Source: Sabellastarte sp. h YS-2021
Taxonomy: Eukaryota; Annelida; Polychaeta; Sabellida; Sabellidae
Reading direction: 5' to 3'
Assembly: GCA_964017235.1 (NCBI GenBank)
Contig: OZ024938.1
Location: 46,784,332 to 46,848,331 of the forward strand
Length of the DNA: 64,000 bases
Positions 53,248 to 64,000 of the stretch are shown one piece after another; position 1 is the first letter of the stretch, and each line of letters begins with the position of its first letter. The translations under genes and the position numbers were made by a program. Below the pieces are notes generated by a model. That model was not told the origin of the DNA. It worked only from the letters and a program-made list of their open reading frames with translations, and did no database searches.

Positions 53248-54102
53248 CTATTTTATCTAATGCCCTTCTTAAAATGCAATAAATCATAAAAGAACTATTA
53301 GATCCGATCATCCAAAGCCCAGAGTAGAATAAGGACCCTGAAGCAGACTTACCTTTTGTTCATGGTAAAATTCCACACTAAGCAGGTTTGACGATTGGAT
53401 GTTTTCAGATGTCATACGTTGACAGCTTTTATATGAATTTCAAACAATGGCTCTGCCCCTTTAATGAGTTTCAGTAGCTTGTGTTTTAGATTAGCCCCCA
53501 AACCAAAACAACCAGTTCCAAAAGAGGAACGAACCTTCACCTGCTAATATTTCGAATACATCACAAAAACAATTTTGGATTTATGACCCCAGATCCAGAC
53601 CATTTTGAAGAGGACTGAGGCACCACCTTGTGTAAATATATGACCCAGATCTCACGTATAGTTTTTGAATTATGCACACAGACACACTGACAAAATGGTC
53701 AAAAGAAACTAGCACCATTATTTTACAATCTCCCATTTTGGGGGCTCAATTAACACTTAAACTGTCGTGGCTTCTAATAATGCACCAAATAGAGCAAACT
53801 CTGTTGATTATTTGCATTAAATGACCCACTCTTGAAGAGGAAATAGTGTGTAATTAACAACTAAGTTGATGATACAGAAAGTTGCACAATTTTATAATGG
53901 AATCATCAATGACAACGATTTCATTGAAATATTTAGCAAATGGGAACTCTTTAATGTTGTTGATATGCTTAAAGTAAAATTATATACAAAATCCTATTCT
54001 TATTTCTAATTCAATCTGATATGCAACTGATATATAAAACAGCTTTTATACTTTTAATATATGTTGCAGTAAAAATTAAGAACTTTTTTCATAATAGAAA
54101 GC

Positions 54103-54321
54103 AGGGGCCACGGTGGCAGAGTGGTAACACTCTCGCCTCGCACCTCTGAGGCTGGGGTTCGATTCCCGGCATGGCCTCAAGTGGGATGCTGGTAGTTGCT
54201 TGCCGTTGGTCGGCAGTTTACAGTACAGAACCCTAACGAACTGTATGTACTGGTTTCCTCTGCCCTTCCAACTACGTGACCTGTACAATGTTGAAAGCGA
54301 CGTAAAACCCCAAATAAACAA
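54103..54321 (+). repeat. tRNA-derived SINE (family 1), near-complete, with target duplication
   Basis: Head ggggccacggtggcagagtg, B box ggttcgattcc, family body and tail aaccccaaataaac. A 14-bp direct repeat tcataatagaaagc flanks it (54,089-54,102 and 54,322-54,335). A small deletion lies before the tail. Confidence 0.92.
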
Positions 54322-54335
54322 TCATAATAGAAAGC

Positions 54336-56189
54336 CTTATATTCACTCAAATTTTATCCAGGCTTGTTTATGGCAAAGTTGTGTAAACAAAAATATAAAA
54401 ATCATTGTCTGTTACACATCTATGCTATCAAGAAACATAATCTACCCTTTTTAATAGTCAGTAAATCTAGTAACATCTTCACACAATATAATGGAAATGA
54501 GAAGGTTAAAAAGTTTCTGCATGACCCTGAAATTGTTCTCATCACTGCATCTTTTTTAAAAGTGCAAATTTTAACCAGATACTACCAGAAATGTTGTGTT
54601 GAAGTGTTCATTGTAGCTTATCAGCTTCTATTGGCTGGGTATTAAAATAACTGTATTGGTTAATACAATGTATAACAGGTGACACAAACTTCAAAAGAAA
54701 GTAATTAATATATTTATGTACCTATCATACTGTTTCTCTGTGTCCTTAACCAATTTCCAATGTGTAGAAACATAAGGATTTTATAGGAAGGTTTAACTTG
54801 ATCTGTAAACAATTGTTGAAACTTAACACTAGATAAATGTGTAATTACAATGAAGGGGCCAAGAAATTGTCTGATATATATTAATAATTTTGAGAGATGT
54901 GTATTTTGATACATTTTTATTTTCTTGTAGTCATAGAGTCCCATTTTGAAGAAAATTTAATGCTTTGAGGACCTAAAATCAAATGAAACTTTCAATTATC
55001 AAACAATTTTATTTACTTACAAAGCCAGTTGACAGGTTTAGTCACCAATTCACCGTTTTTCAACCTTTGTTGACATCTATGAAACTCAGTGCTTCACCAC
55101 TATTCTGCTAGTTCTGTAACATAAGACGTCAACTCAGGATAACTACAGTGTGGCTTTATGTATGGAAGTAAAGTCAGTGCAAAAACTCCATAGATCCCTA
55201 TGAAGTTGTCCATGGCTGGAATGACACTGTATTATGATGACCAGAGGCCATTGTAAATTCATTAAGTCAACGCCAAATATATCCGAATTTACGACCCAAT
55301 TTTGGACAGTCTAGCCATAAAATCTAGTTAACGTATAAGAAAAACCTTCTTTCTCTTAAAGGTCTGATATCCATTGGTTCGATTAGTTTTATTCAGCTGA
55401 AAGAATTTCTTTTGCTTGCCATTGTAAATAACAAGCTTTTTAGAAAGAGGGAAAGAAAATAGAAACTGTCTCCTCAAGAAGTTGAGGCCATGAAAGGAGA
55501 AAAAAGTTTATAATTCAAAGAGCCATTCAAATCAAGACTTATTCACTTCATTGAATGTCTTTCCCCTCTGTTAATGAAAGCTCTTCATTAGTCCAATTTG
55601 TGTGTGCAAATCCTTTTTCAGTGGCAGTAGAAGTTTTATGTTAGACAAAAAACTTTTATTGAGATTAGATGAACATCAAATGTGGGGACCTTGGTTTTAC
55701 AGTAAGTTGGATAAAGAAGTTTAATTGAGACAGAAATTGATTTCTTTCCCAACCCTTACATATGCCTCATATTTTCACAAACGATAACATGTGGATGTAT
55801 CATGGCCCAGACCTTAAGGCAATCTTGGTAGATTGATGAAAGATATCCAACTTTATGTTACAATTTTGAGGGGTGTATGTCATATTCTGAAGGTGGCCAT
55901 ACACAAAGTCGATGTGCCCATAGCATCAGTGGTTTTAGAGCTATAGTGACAAGACATGATGAGACCATTCTCGTCTATCAAAATTTTGATCAGTTTCCTT
56001 CATTAAGTAAATCTTTGATTCATTAATTGCATACTTTTTGTACAATTATGATGCCAAACAAGACAGAACTTTTCGCTCCCAGTTAAAGCCATGTGGATGC
56101 ATCACATGATTGATTATATTACCAGTTAGTTTAGTAATTATGCTAGAACCCTCTATAAAGAGCGAAGCCTTTTTGACCTTTTTGCTATT
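54336..56189. other. Intergenic stretch without recognised gene
   Basis: A plus frame of 93 codons (54,364-54,645) lacks motifs or splice context. The 55,380-55,700 part is purine-rich and non-repetitive with Sox/POU-like words (attcaaatcaa, ccattgtaaataacaa), possibly regulatory. Confidence 0.35.
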
Positions 56190-56352
56190 AGTTCAAAGTT
56201 CAATAGTGGTGTTTTATGTCCAATTCAACAGCCAGGGTCATATTAGGACAGGTCTTCAGCATTGCCACTTGTGGGAGTCAAACCCACAGTGTGTTCACAG
56301 TCTATGATTAGATGCCAAACTTGCTAACCCCTAGGACACTGAGACCCTCTGT
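56190..56352 (-). repeat. tRNA-derived SINE (family 2)
   Basis: On the minus strand: A-box-like cctaggggttagcaagtttg, B box gggtttgactcccac, then ctgaagacctgtcctaatat and gaccctggctgttga. It matches the copy at 56,925 in the other orientation. Confidence 0.75.
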
Positions 56353-56924
56353 TTGCTGGTAGCGAGTGTTATCAGTGGCATTTCCTCACTTATGGGAGAC
56401 TGAAAAGATATTTTGTGAAGCGTTAAACAAAGTTGCAGGGTTAAAAGAGGGGGTCATGGCATCAGTGCGACCTTTTTAGTGGCCACATTAACATTAGAAA
56501 CAAAGAATTAACATATGAAAATACAGAAGATGAATGAAATAAATGAGAAAGTACAAGAAATTCTGGCTTTTGGGATGTACCCGAGAACTCTTGTGTTGCC
56601 ACATTTTATGATTATCAATGGTCTAAAGACATAAACACGAAATGTACTGATAAGCTGACAATCATTTAGACTCATCAATTCCAGTTTTGTAGTAAGATAT
56701 GAACAAGTACATGCTTTAAGTCGCCATAACTTAAGGCATTGGGCTGTTTTGTAATGTACTTCTATAATTGTTTTCATATAATTAAAAGTGAAAATAAAAT
56801 ACCATTACAGTTGTGATCTCTCCAGATCTAAGGGGTAATTTTGCATGATTTTCTGAGTATTCCATGAGTTATATTGTTTGGTTTGGTGAGGTTAGAATAC
56901 TGACTTGTTAACATGGTCAGTTAG

Positions 56925-57075
56925 GTCTTCTGTGGCCTAGTGGTTAGTAAAGTTTGGCATCCAATCATAGGCTGTCACCTCTGTGTAGGTTTGACTCCCA
57001 CAAGTGAAAAATGCTGAGGACCTGCCCCAATATGACCCTGGCTGTTGATTAGGATGTTTATCCCAATTTTTACTT
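56925..57075 (+). repeat. tRNA-derived SINE (family 2), inverted relative to 56.19 kb copy
   Basis: A box gcctagtggttagtaaagtt, B box ggtttgactccca, body ctgaggacctgcccc and aatatgaccctggctgttga. With the copy about 600 bp away it forms an imperfect inverted pair. Confidence 0.75.
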
Positions 57076-60000
57076 TATCAGAAACACGTTTAATGCTTGA
57101 CTCCCATTCCTCTCCCTCGTTACTAAGAAGACGTCCTGAATAAACTTCCATGTAGGTTTAATTCCATTTTGGAGGAAAATAATTAAAATCGTGGCCATTA
57201 TATTTAGCTAGTATCTCCAGTTCCAAAGATACACCCACTATTATTATATCTAATGTGCTTTTAGTAAATTATGGAATGGAATGAAAAATGTACTTACCTG
57301 AAATCTGAACCTTTTCTGTAAATCTCTTTTTAACAGGGATATAACATTTGACTATGGTAAATGCAAAAATAAGCATGTACTGTATGGAAGTACCATTTTT
57401 ACAGCCAAGACTATAAAGTTATCATTGACGAATATACCACTTAACCTAACCCATACATTATTAACAATAATAACCATCAACTGAGTATGTGACAAGTGTA
57501 ATGAATAACAAGAATTTATGCTCTACCCAAACGTATTTATAAATTGATGTATCTTAGCCAAACAATTTTAGTTCTTTATTCTGTAACTAAAAATTCAGTT
57601 ATATCTGGATTGTTTATTCATTTGATGCTTTAAAATGCCTGATGGTTTACAAGTCTATACCAAAAAGTACAATTCAGACATGACTTATGTATTCAATTGT
57701 TGTTTGTATGACTGTTTTAAAATCATATATGCAAAAAGCATAATTTTAATGTACCTACATAGGATGAAAGTTCACTGAATATGAGGAAAATGTAAGGTCC
57801 TATTTACCTGTGTTGTCCCTCCTGTTGTTTTAACATGCAATTATTGTAACAATTTCCTCTTGAGTAACCCAACCCCTGGAACTAATGATGATGTGCAGTT
57901 TCTGATGACAGTTTAGTGAAACCTTAGATATTCCAGACAATTACAGAGTTTTTAGGTGGTGAGGTTTTTCTGGGAAGTGTTTGTGGCAGGCGGGATGGTG
58001 GCAGATAAAAATACCCCTAGCAGAACGGGTCAAGTTACAGTTTTCCACAATATGCCATGTGGATTGGTTTTAAACCAAAATTTTACTAAACACGATTGAA
58101 TTGAGTATCAAAACAATTTATATGTAAAGGTTTATATGCATTAACCAAGCCAGTATGATTGGATGTGATATACACTGGCTGGATGTAAAACTGCAAGTTT
58201 GAACTTTCAGATAAGATATAAACACAAACCCTCCTCAGTCTGAAAAATTGGTCCAGAAATAAAGAAGTTTTATTCAATTTAAGTAGAAGGTCCATACTAT
58301 AAGCTGATGATACTTTCTCATAGAATTATAGTTGGAGATTTTGTAAAAATAAAAAAGGTCATTTATATTGGCTAGTATAGTATAATTGTTGGTACAAATA
58401 GACCAGCTATATTATCGAATTCTAAATTTATTATTGGATCTTTTTATCACATTGATGCATTTAGAGTCTTTAGCTTCTGCTGTATATATACACATTTGGA
58501 AGCCTTTTGCCCATGTCAAAAGGTTTGCGGATTTTATTGGAGAGAACACTGCAATGTAGAATCATTGGCATCATCCACTGACCTTTTATGGTCTCGAAAC
58601 ATTCAGCCAGATAGTTTGTTGGTGGTCATTTCAAAGCCACGGTATATGACAAAGGTGTCAAACATTACAGAACCTTCATCAAGACTGTGTTGAATAAAGC
58701 CTTCACCTAAGAGGTTGAGAACAAGGGATTCAGGCTCAAAACTCGTGAACCTCTTTCAGGATCGTTTTTGCCGTATTTACCAAAATTAAGAGAAAACCCC
58801 CCTCTTACTATGAGAAATCATTTTCTCAACCAGGTCAAAAAAAATTGGCAGATTTCTTTTGCAGATACCATTGAGTGGAATAAGCGTCCCAAAACTGGCA
58901 GGTCACAGGGCAGCAACATTATTTTCAGATTATTATCTGAAGACCTATCCCATCAGACAAACCTATCCCCTTTTTACTTCCTCTCCTGCTAGGATGTTAT
59001 TTTGGAAACAATCTATTTTGGGGGGAAAGTATTCCTTTTTAGACATCTGCAATGTAGAGGATGTTCTTATCAACTAAAGACTTAATACATGCTTCTATTG
59101 TTAATATTACTTTTTTTCCTACGCCAAGGATGTATTATTTTCATAGCCATTTGTCTGCTTGCTTGTTGGCAGGGTTACGCAAATACTACTGATTGGATCT
59201 TCCTGACAAAAGAAATCAGAAGATGGGTCTTGTTCCAACTTAAATCCCACTAAATTTTGAGAGCAATCTTGATCACCAGCTGGATACACAAAATATCCGG
59301 ATTCTCGCATTTACGTATCATTACTTGTCTTGGTAAAGGTATATGCCCTTTGGGTGGTCTTGTTGATATTATCATTTTATTAAAGTTCATTTGAATGGGA
59401 CAAAAGGTATTCTGAGACTTTACAACGGGATAATACATTTTCAAACAAATCCTACTTATTAGTAAAACTATATCCAGAAATACCGATTATTTTCTCAGAA
59501 TAGGTATTTTTGTTGTGTGTGTGTTTTTAGTTATTTTTGTTGGGGTGGTGAATGGTTAATCAGTGCTTTGCAAACACAATCTAGTTTTTTACTGAAGGTG
59601 AGAATTTATACAAGTCATTAACCATTGAATCATTTCCATGCCCAGCCATTGATTTCTTTAAACTGCATTAAATGCACAACAATAATAAATGAGTGAAAAA
59701 TCATATTTGTTTATCCTGAGGCACCCTTTTACCTCCCAGAGTTTTGATCAAAAGGGGTCTTTATTCCACCCTTTTAATAACCAGCAATATAACAATTATT
59801 AATCCATCCTCCAGGGGCTTTACCAGAAAGAAATCAACAAAATAGTGTGTTTGCTATATTTTACATCTCTTTATTTTTAAATCTGCAAAAGGCCTTAAAA
59901 AGTAAACTATAAAACACGACACTACATTTTATACACTTTTTACAAGAAACGACAGAGAATAGTGTGACCACAATAAAAAGATTTACCTTGGATGTACTTA

Positions 60001-61390
60001 ACTTGAAGTGCTGCTATTTTGGAATCACAAATCCAACTTCCAGAGTTTACATGTATGGAATGAAAACAAGTGTCAATTAGATATTGATTTACCTTAGTTC
60101 TTATTGACACAGCCAGTGCCCCCCCCCATTACACCCCCTCTCCCTTCCAAAATAGAACCCTTGAATGCCTTTTCTCCTTTTTTTTCAGTCCATTTTATAT
60201 CATAACAAGGCGACCCTTTTGAATGTCAAAAAGGTACTTCTGGAAACAAGAGGCAGGGGTGAAAGAAACATTCTTGGAGGGGCTTTGATGGGGTAGAGGG
60301 GCGGGGGGCATACCTTTTCAACAGTATCCAAACTCTGACCCATCAATCATTTAAAATCCAATCAAACGTAGACTGGTCCCATCATTCATTTTCATTAGTT
60401 TCAGTGGAGCCAGTTCATTTACATTGATTTATTCAATAGTTCTGTTCTCCCAGATTATGCAGTTTTTGCTTGTTTTTTTCTCGAGCAAATAAAAATGATA
60501 TGTGTGTTTTTTGTCTTGAAATAATATACTCCTTAAACTGAGGCTAAACTTCTCTATTCTCAGAGAATGCAATTTTGTACTCGCACATCTGAAATAATTA
60601 TAAGTTAACAATTGTTTCTGTCGCCCAGAAGAATATTGTAGGATTTATTTTGTTGTTAACATTCAGAGTCTAGACGTCTATGAAGATTCAATTCAGCAGT
60701 TTGAGACTTAGACGTAATTTTACAATCCCAATGATTTGACACAGTAAGGGCGTTCTCTGTTACGTTCAGTAGAAACACAAGTATGCATGCAATAATACAA
60801 ATATACAAGACATCCTTGCTTAAGTCTTATTGGAGGGATTATAATATCATAAGGTATTGTGACAGCTTAATTAAATTCTTGAATTTATAATTACAGAGCA
60901 TAATTATAATACCAATATTCAACATTTATGATCTATCACACAAGATCTTCTTCTCTAATTCCGGGTGCTGCTACATCTTATGCTGACAAAAAAGATGGGG
61001 AAAAGTAGAATATCCGCCCCAACCCACCCATAAATAAGAAATACCATACCAACCACAGTGATACTTAAAGACAATTTGTAACACAAAGTCCTGGTCACTC
61101 TTACAAAGCAAAGAAGAGTATGCAATAACATTTTGACTAGCTCACTTGGATCTCTTTTATGGGCTGATTGACCATATTGTGAAAAGAGTAGCACAAGAAA
61201 GGCCATGCAAAGTAATGTAATTGGTCTAGGGGGAAAATGCTCACTGATAAAGGTGCATCTGTGATTGCTGCAATTATGCTCCTAAGTTTTATAAGTGAAC
61301 TAGAAATACTCGTAGAGTGCAGATCTCTGCCACGGTGCATTTCCAACAATCCAGGAGTTTTGCATCCAGGATATGATCCGGATCTTTCCC
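57076..61390. other. Intergenic stretch without recognised gene
   Basis: Short frames at 58,496-59,077 have no motif or splice support. The sequence at 59,840-60,000 and 60,100-60,420 is mixed-composition and non-repetitive. No RNA gene or mobile element was recognised. Confidence 0.4.
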
Positions 61391-61398
61391 AAATTTAA

Positions 61399-61411
61399 CC
61401 CCCCCCCCCCC
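61399..61411 (+). repeat. Poly-C run (13 C)
   Basis: Thirteen consecutive C, about 180 bp before the long poly-G run. Confidence 0.9.
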
Positions 61412-61590
61412 TTTCTTTGGCCAGGCCCTGCCCGCATAAAATTATATATGTAAAGATCCGTTCATTACTTTTGGAGTTTTGGTAAACACAAACAGAAGGA
61501 CAGACAAATGATACACCCCAAAACATGGTCTCCTTTGCGAGGTAAAAAGCGGGTTATGTGAGCAATAATATTATGGCCAGGACTAGATTT

Positions 61591-61618
61591 GGGGGGGGGG
61601 GGGGGGGGGGGGGGGGGG
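61591..61618 (+). repeat. Poly-G run (28 G)
   Basis: Twenty-eight consecutive G in the given sequence. The apparent proline- or glycine-rich frames through it are homopolymer artefacts. Confidence 0.9.
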
Positions 61619-61759
61619 CGCAGTCTGCAGGCAAGAGAGTGGAATTGGGGGACGTAATGTTGGGGTGTAAACTTTGTCGAGCAAACTGTAAACATCCAAT
61701 TACAAGCAAAATACAATCAACAAAGAATCATTTACGTGTTTTAATGTCAGCAATCAAAT

Positions 61760-62700
61760 AAAAACACTGCGGCCACAGTAACTCCCAAAAAGGCTTCAGA
61801 GCCCCACATCAAAACAGCCATCGATTAACCACTCAAACATTAATGGCTACCCCCTTTCAAGATCTTTCAATCAACCTATGCTTTATTGTATTGCCACCTT
61901 TTCTATGATTCACACATTGCTACCTATTTGTGCAGACCAGTTATTAAGCTGAGGTATCAAATAAAACATGTAAAAAGTCACCCAATTCTATTTGCTTGGA
62001 AAAAAGTCGTGCCACAGCCATAAATATAGGTTCACACAATCTGTCCCCCTCGTGTGTTAATTAATGTAAAAGGATAGCAAATTTGCCATCAAAATTGAAC
62101 CCAAATATCCAGAATGCCATGGCTGAAAGATGTTTATAAATACAATACAGTAGCATCAGTACCAGGGAGAAAGAAGTGTAATGCCCATGTAATCCATTAC
62201 TTTATTTGTTCTACTCTGGAAACATGGGGAATAAAGCATGGCTAAATGGCATGGAAAGATTGTCGGTAATGATGACCTATAATTTAGCTAAGAGGATATT
62301 ACCAAATTGCATGTCATTTTCATGTTTTAGGGGGGAGCTAGATGGAAGCAAAGGAAAGAGTATTTTGGAGGGGGGGTTGAGGTGGAGGGGAAGGCTGATT
62401 ATATCTTGATCCCCTTGTCTGCTGTTTGTATAAGCTCTTTTATGCCATAATAATGAGTTGGTGCTTTGGTGAAGCTTTGCTGGTCAATGATACATGTCAA
62501 TTATGATGACTTATGGCAAATTATTTCTCCGATAATGCTGTTGTCCTCCCGATGATTTGTACCCCTTGTATATTCTTCTATGGCAATCATGTGACCCAAC
62601 TGCCCCTTAATTCTTAAGGCTGTTCAATATGTTGGTGCATCTTGACTTCAGCTTAAATCTCATGTAGCACACATAGGAACAAGTGTTATCAATTGATGAA
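61760..62700. other. Non-repetitive noncoding stretch, possible regulatory DNA
   Basis: Balanced composition with few homopolymers and homeodomain-like words (gtgttaattaatg, tttatgccataataatg, ccataaatatagg). No coding frame is convincing. Regulatory function is inferred from texture only. Confidence 0.3.
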
Positions 62701-62712
62701 CATTATAATGTT

Positions 62713-63150
62713 TGGTTACACACTTGCCTCCCACCTCTGAGATCAGAGTTCAAATCCCGGCCTGACCTTATGTGGGAATGCTGGTAGTTGGTTGGCAGTT
62801 TAAAGTATAGAACCTTGACCAACTGTATGTACTGGTTTCCTTTGAGCTTCTAACCATACATCACAATATAATTGATAATTTATTTATTTATTTGGGGTTT
62901 TACGTTGCTTTCAACACTGTACAGGTCATATCACGACGGGTAGTTGGAAGGGCAGAGGAAAACAGTACATGCAGTTTGTCAGGGTTCTGTACTGTAAACT
63001 GCCGACCAACGGCAAGCAACTACCAGCTTTCCCACTTGAGGTAGGGCCAGGAACCAAACCAGGACCTCCGAGGTGGGAGGTGAGAGTGTTACCACTCTGC
63101 CACCGTGGCCCCAATATAATTGATAAGGTACTAGACATGATGTAAAACAG
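62713..63150 (+). repeat. Older family-1 SINE (variant subfamily), interrupted by a younger one
   Basis: The 5' part (62,713-62,878) has acacacttgcctcccacctc, a B-box-like gttcaaatcccgg and the body. After the inserted element it resumes with attgataaggtactagacatg, the same 3' end as the copy at 40.8 kb. Confidence 0.85.
62879..63112 (-). repeat. Younger family-1 SINE nested in an older copy
   Basis: Reverse-oriented, near-complete copy flanked by a 14-bp direct repeat aatataattgataa (62,865-62,878 and 63,113-63,126) that derives from the host SINE. Confidence 0.92.
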
Positions 63151-63623
63151 TAAAGGTCAAGTTCCACAAAGCCCATGTTAAGTTCAAGAATCAGGAAGAT
63201 GTCAAAGGTAAAAGCAAAGACCTGGAAGTTAGACAGAGGTCAAAAGCCGGATGACCCTAAAAGGCAAATTAAGTTGACAAAACGACAAATAAAGTTTGCC
63301 AAGGTGGATTGGGGCGCAAGATAGTGTATTTAAAAGCACCCATTACTAGTAAGGAATTCGTTAGCAGAAAATAATGAACACATTTAAATAAACCACCTCT
63401 GCTACTTATTAGGCCTACTATATCTATAACTAAAGTATTAAAACCCATGTGCAACAAATTCAAATTAATTTCAGATACAATTAAGAAATGTGTTGATGAG
63501 CAGTTTCATATTTTGCGACAAATATGTTCAGCATAAAATACATATATATATGTTTTATCAACTATATAACACTTAAGGGATTTCAAATGATGGGGGTTAA
63601 TACACATTAAACATTCAACATTC

Positions 63624-63769
63624 TGACAAAAAAGTGTCAGCCCTTATGCCCAAAACAATCTAGTGACTTTCAAGTCTTGCGTGTGGCATTAAAAGGAAGG
63701 CTTCTTTGTGGGCGAAAGCCCATGTGTCAAAATTGACAAATTAGATTACTCCTGACACAATATCTGTCA
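63624..63769. promoter_or_regulatory. Cluster of three inverted TGACA/TGTCA pairs
   Basis: Half sites at 63,624, 63,635, 63,725, 63,734, 63,753 and 63,765 form three closely spaced inverted pairs (gaps 6, 4 and 7 bp). TGACA is the core of Meis/TGIF-type TALE homeodomain sites. A homeodomain-like aaattagatta lies between. The function is inferred. Confidence 0.3.
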
Positions 63770-64000
63770 AACACTTGTAAACACAATTACCAGTAGAGTA
63801 ATCAACATTCACTCAAGCAGCACTTGCACAGCTGGGTAATGTTCCCCATCCAGATTCTTACTTGATGTGACTGAGAGAAATAGGATATGTATTAGAAAAA
63901 ATATGTGAGTGATGTATCAGTTTGCATATTATCAAGTGTAAAGACAAATCATATCTCATTTGAATCTGTAAGATAAGGAACCTGTGCTTTGTCTTTTCAA

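Noticed and set aside
61465-61761. Proline-rich and glycine-rich frames
   Set aside because: They arise from the poly-G run.

Overview
The window looks like nuclear DNA from an AT-rich invertebrate animal genome, most likely a lophotrochozoan and plausibly a mollusc. The grounds are split coding exons with GT-AG introns, several tRNA-derived SINE families, LINE relics of the L1/Tx1 and CR1/L2-Jockey types, a PIF/Harbinger transposon, hAT-like and other MITEs, and a tyrosine-recombinase retrotransposon. The taxonomic guess rests on overall character; no species was identified.

One host gene can be assembled with good internal support. It lies on the minus strand from about 35.64 kb down to at least 15.05 kb. 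I could chain 17 coding exons whose splice phases all agree, giving 2301 nt or 767 codons without a stop. The protein has a low-complexity N-terminal half, a divergent protein kinase domain (about residues 388-650) and an unrecognised C-terminal extension. Several catalytic motifs are altered (HRD replaced by NCD, the Mg-binding Asn replaced by His, DFG replaced by DWG), so it may be a pseudokinase. A noncoding first exon may end near 37.26 kb. The 3' end was not found; an exon-like open stretch at the left window edge (1-192, minus) may be a later exon or another gene.

The introns of this gene carry much of the mobile DNA: a complete Harbinger element with 22-bp TIRs and TAA duplications (19,210-23,583), an 811-bp MITE full of AAACGTTT palindromes (25,582-26,392), a 602-bp hAT-like MITE (29,270-29,871), SINEs, and diverged tandem repeats carrying RFX X-box-like palindromes (about 28.42-28.85 kb). 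Left of about 15 kb are two degraded L1/Tx1-like LINEs (1.44-3.33 and 7.67-11.01 kb), a CR1/L2-like 3' fragment (11.24-12.12 kb), a coiled-coil LINE ORF1-like frame, diverged repeats, and a same-orientation duplication of about 2.3-3.1 kb (4.35-7.48 against 15.48-17.79 kb).

The most striking element is at 41,445-47,421 (minus): an apparently intact, young Ngaro-like tyrosine-recombinase retrotransposon. It has split direct repeats in the order A1 - ORFs - B1/A2 - B2 (A 204 bp, B 145 bp, copies identical by eye), a gag-like ORF, an RT-RNase H ORF and a tyrosine recombinase ORF with all catalytic residues. Gag and pol share one frame and are separated by a single UAG codon; the recombinase lies in the -1 frame with a very short overlap. 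This suggests stop-codon readthrough plus frameshifting, or splicing.

From 47.4 to 64 kb I see no convincing multi-exon gene. It holds SINEs (one nested inside another with a 14-bp target duplication), short tandem repeats, long poly-G/poly-C tracts, a TATA-containing GC-richer island at 51.84-52.19 kb, and stretches with the texture of conserved noncoding DNA, including three inverted TGACA/TGTCA pairs at 63.62-63.77 kb.
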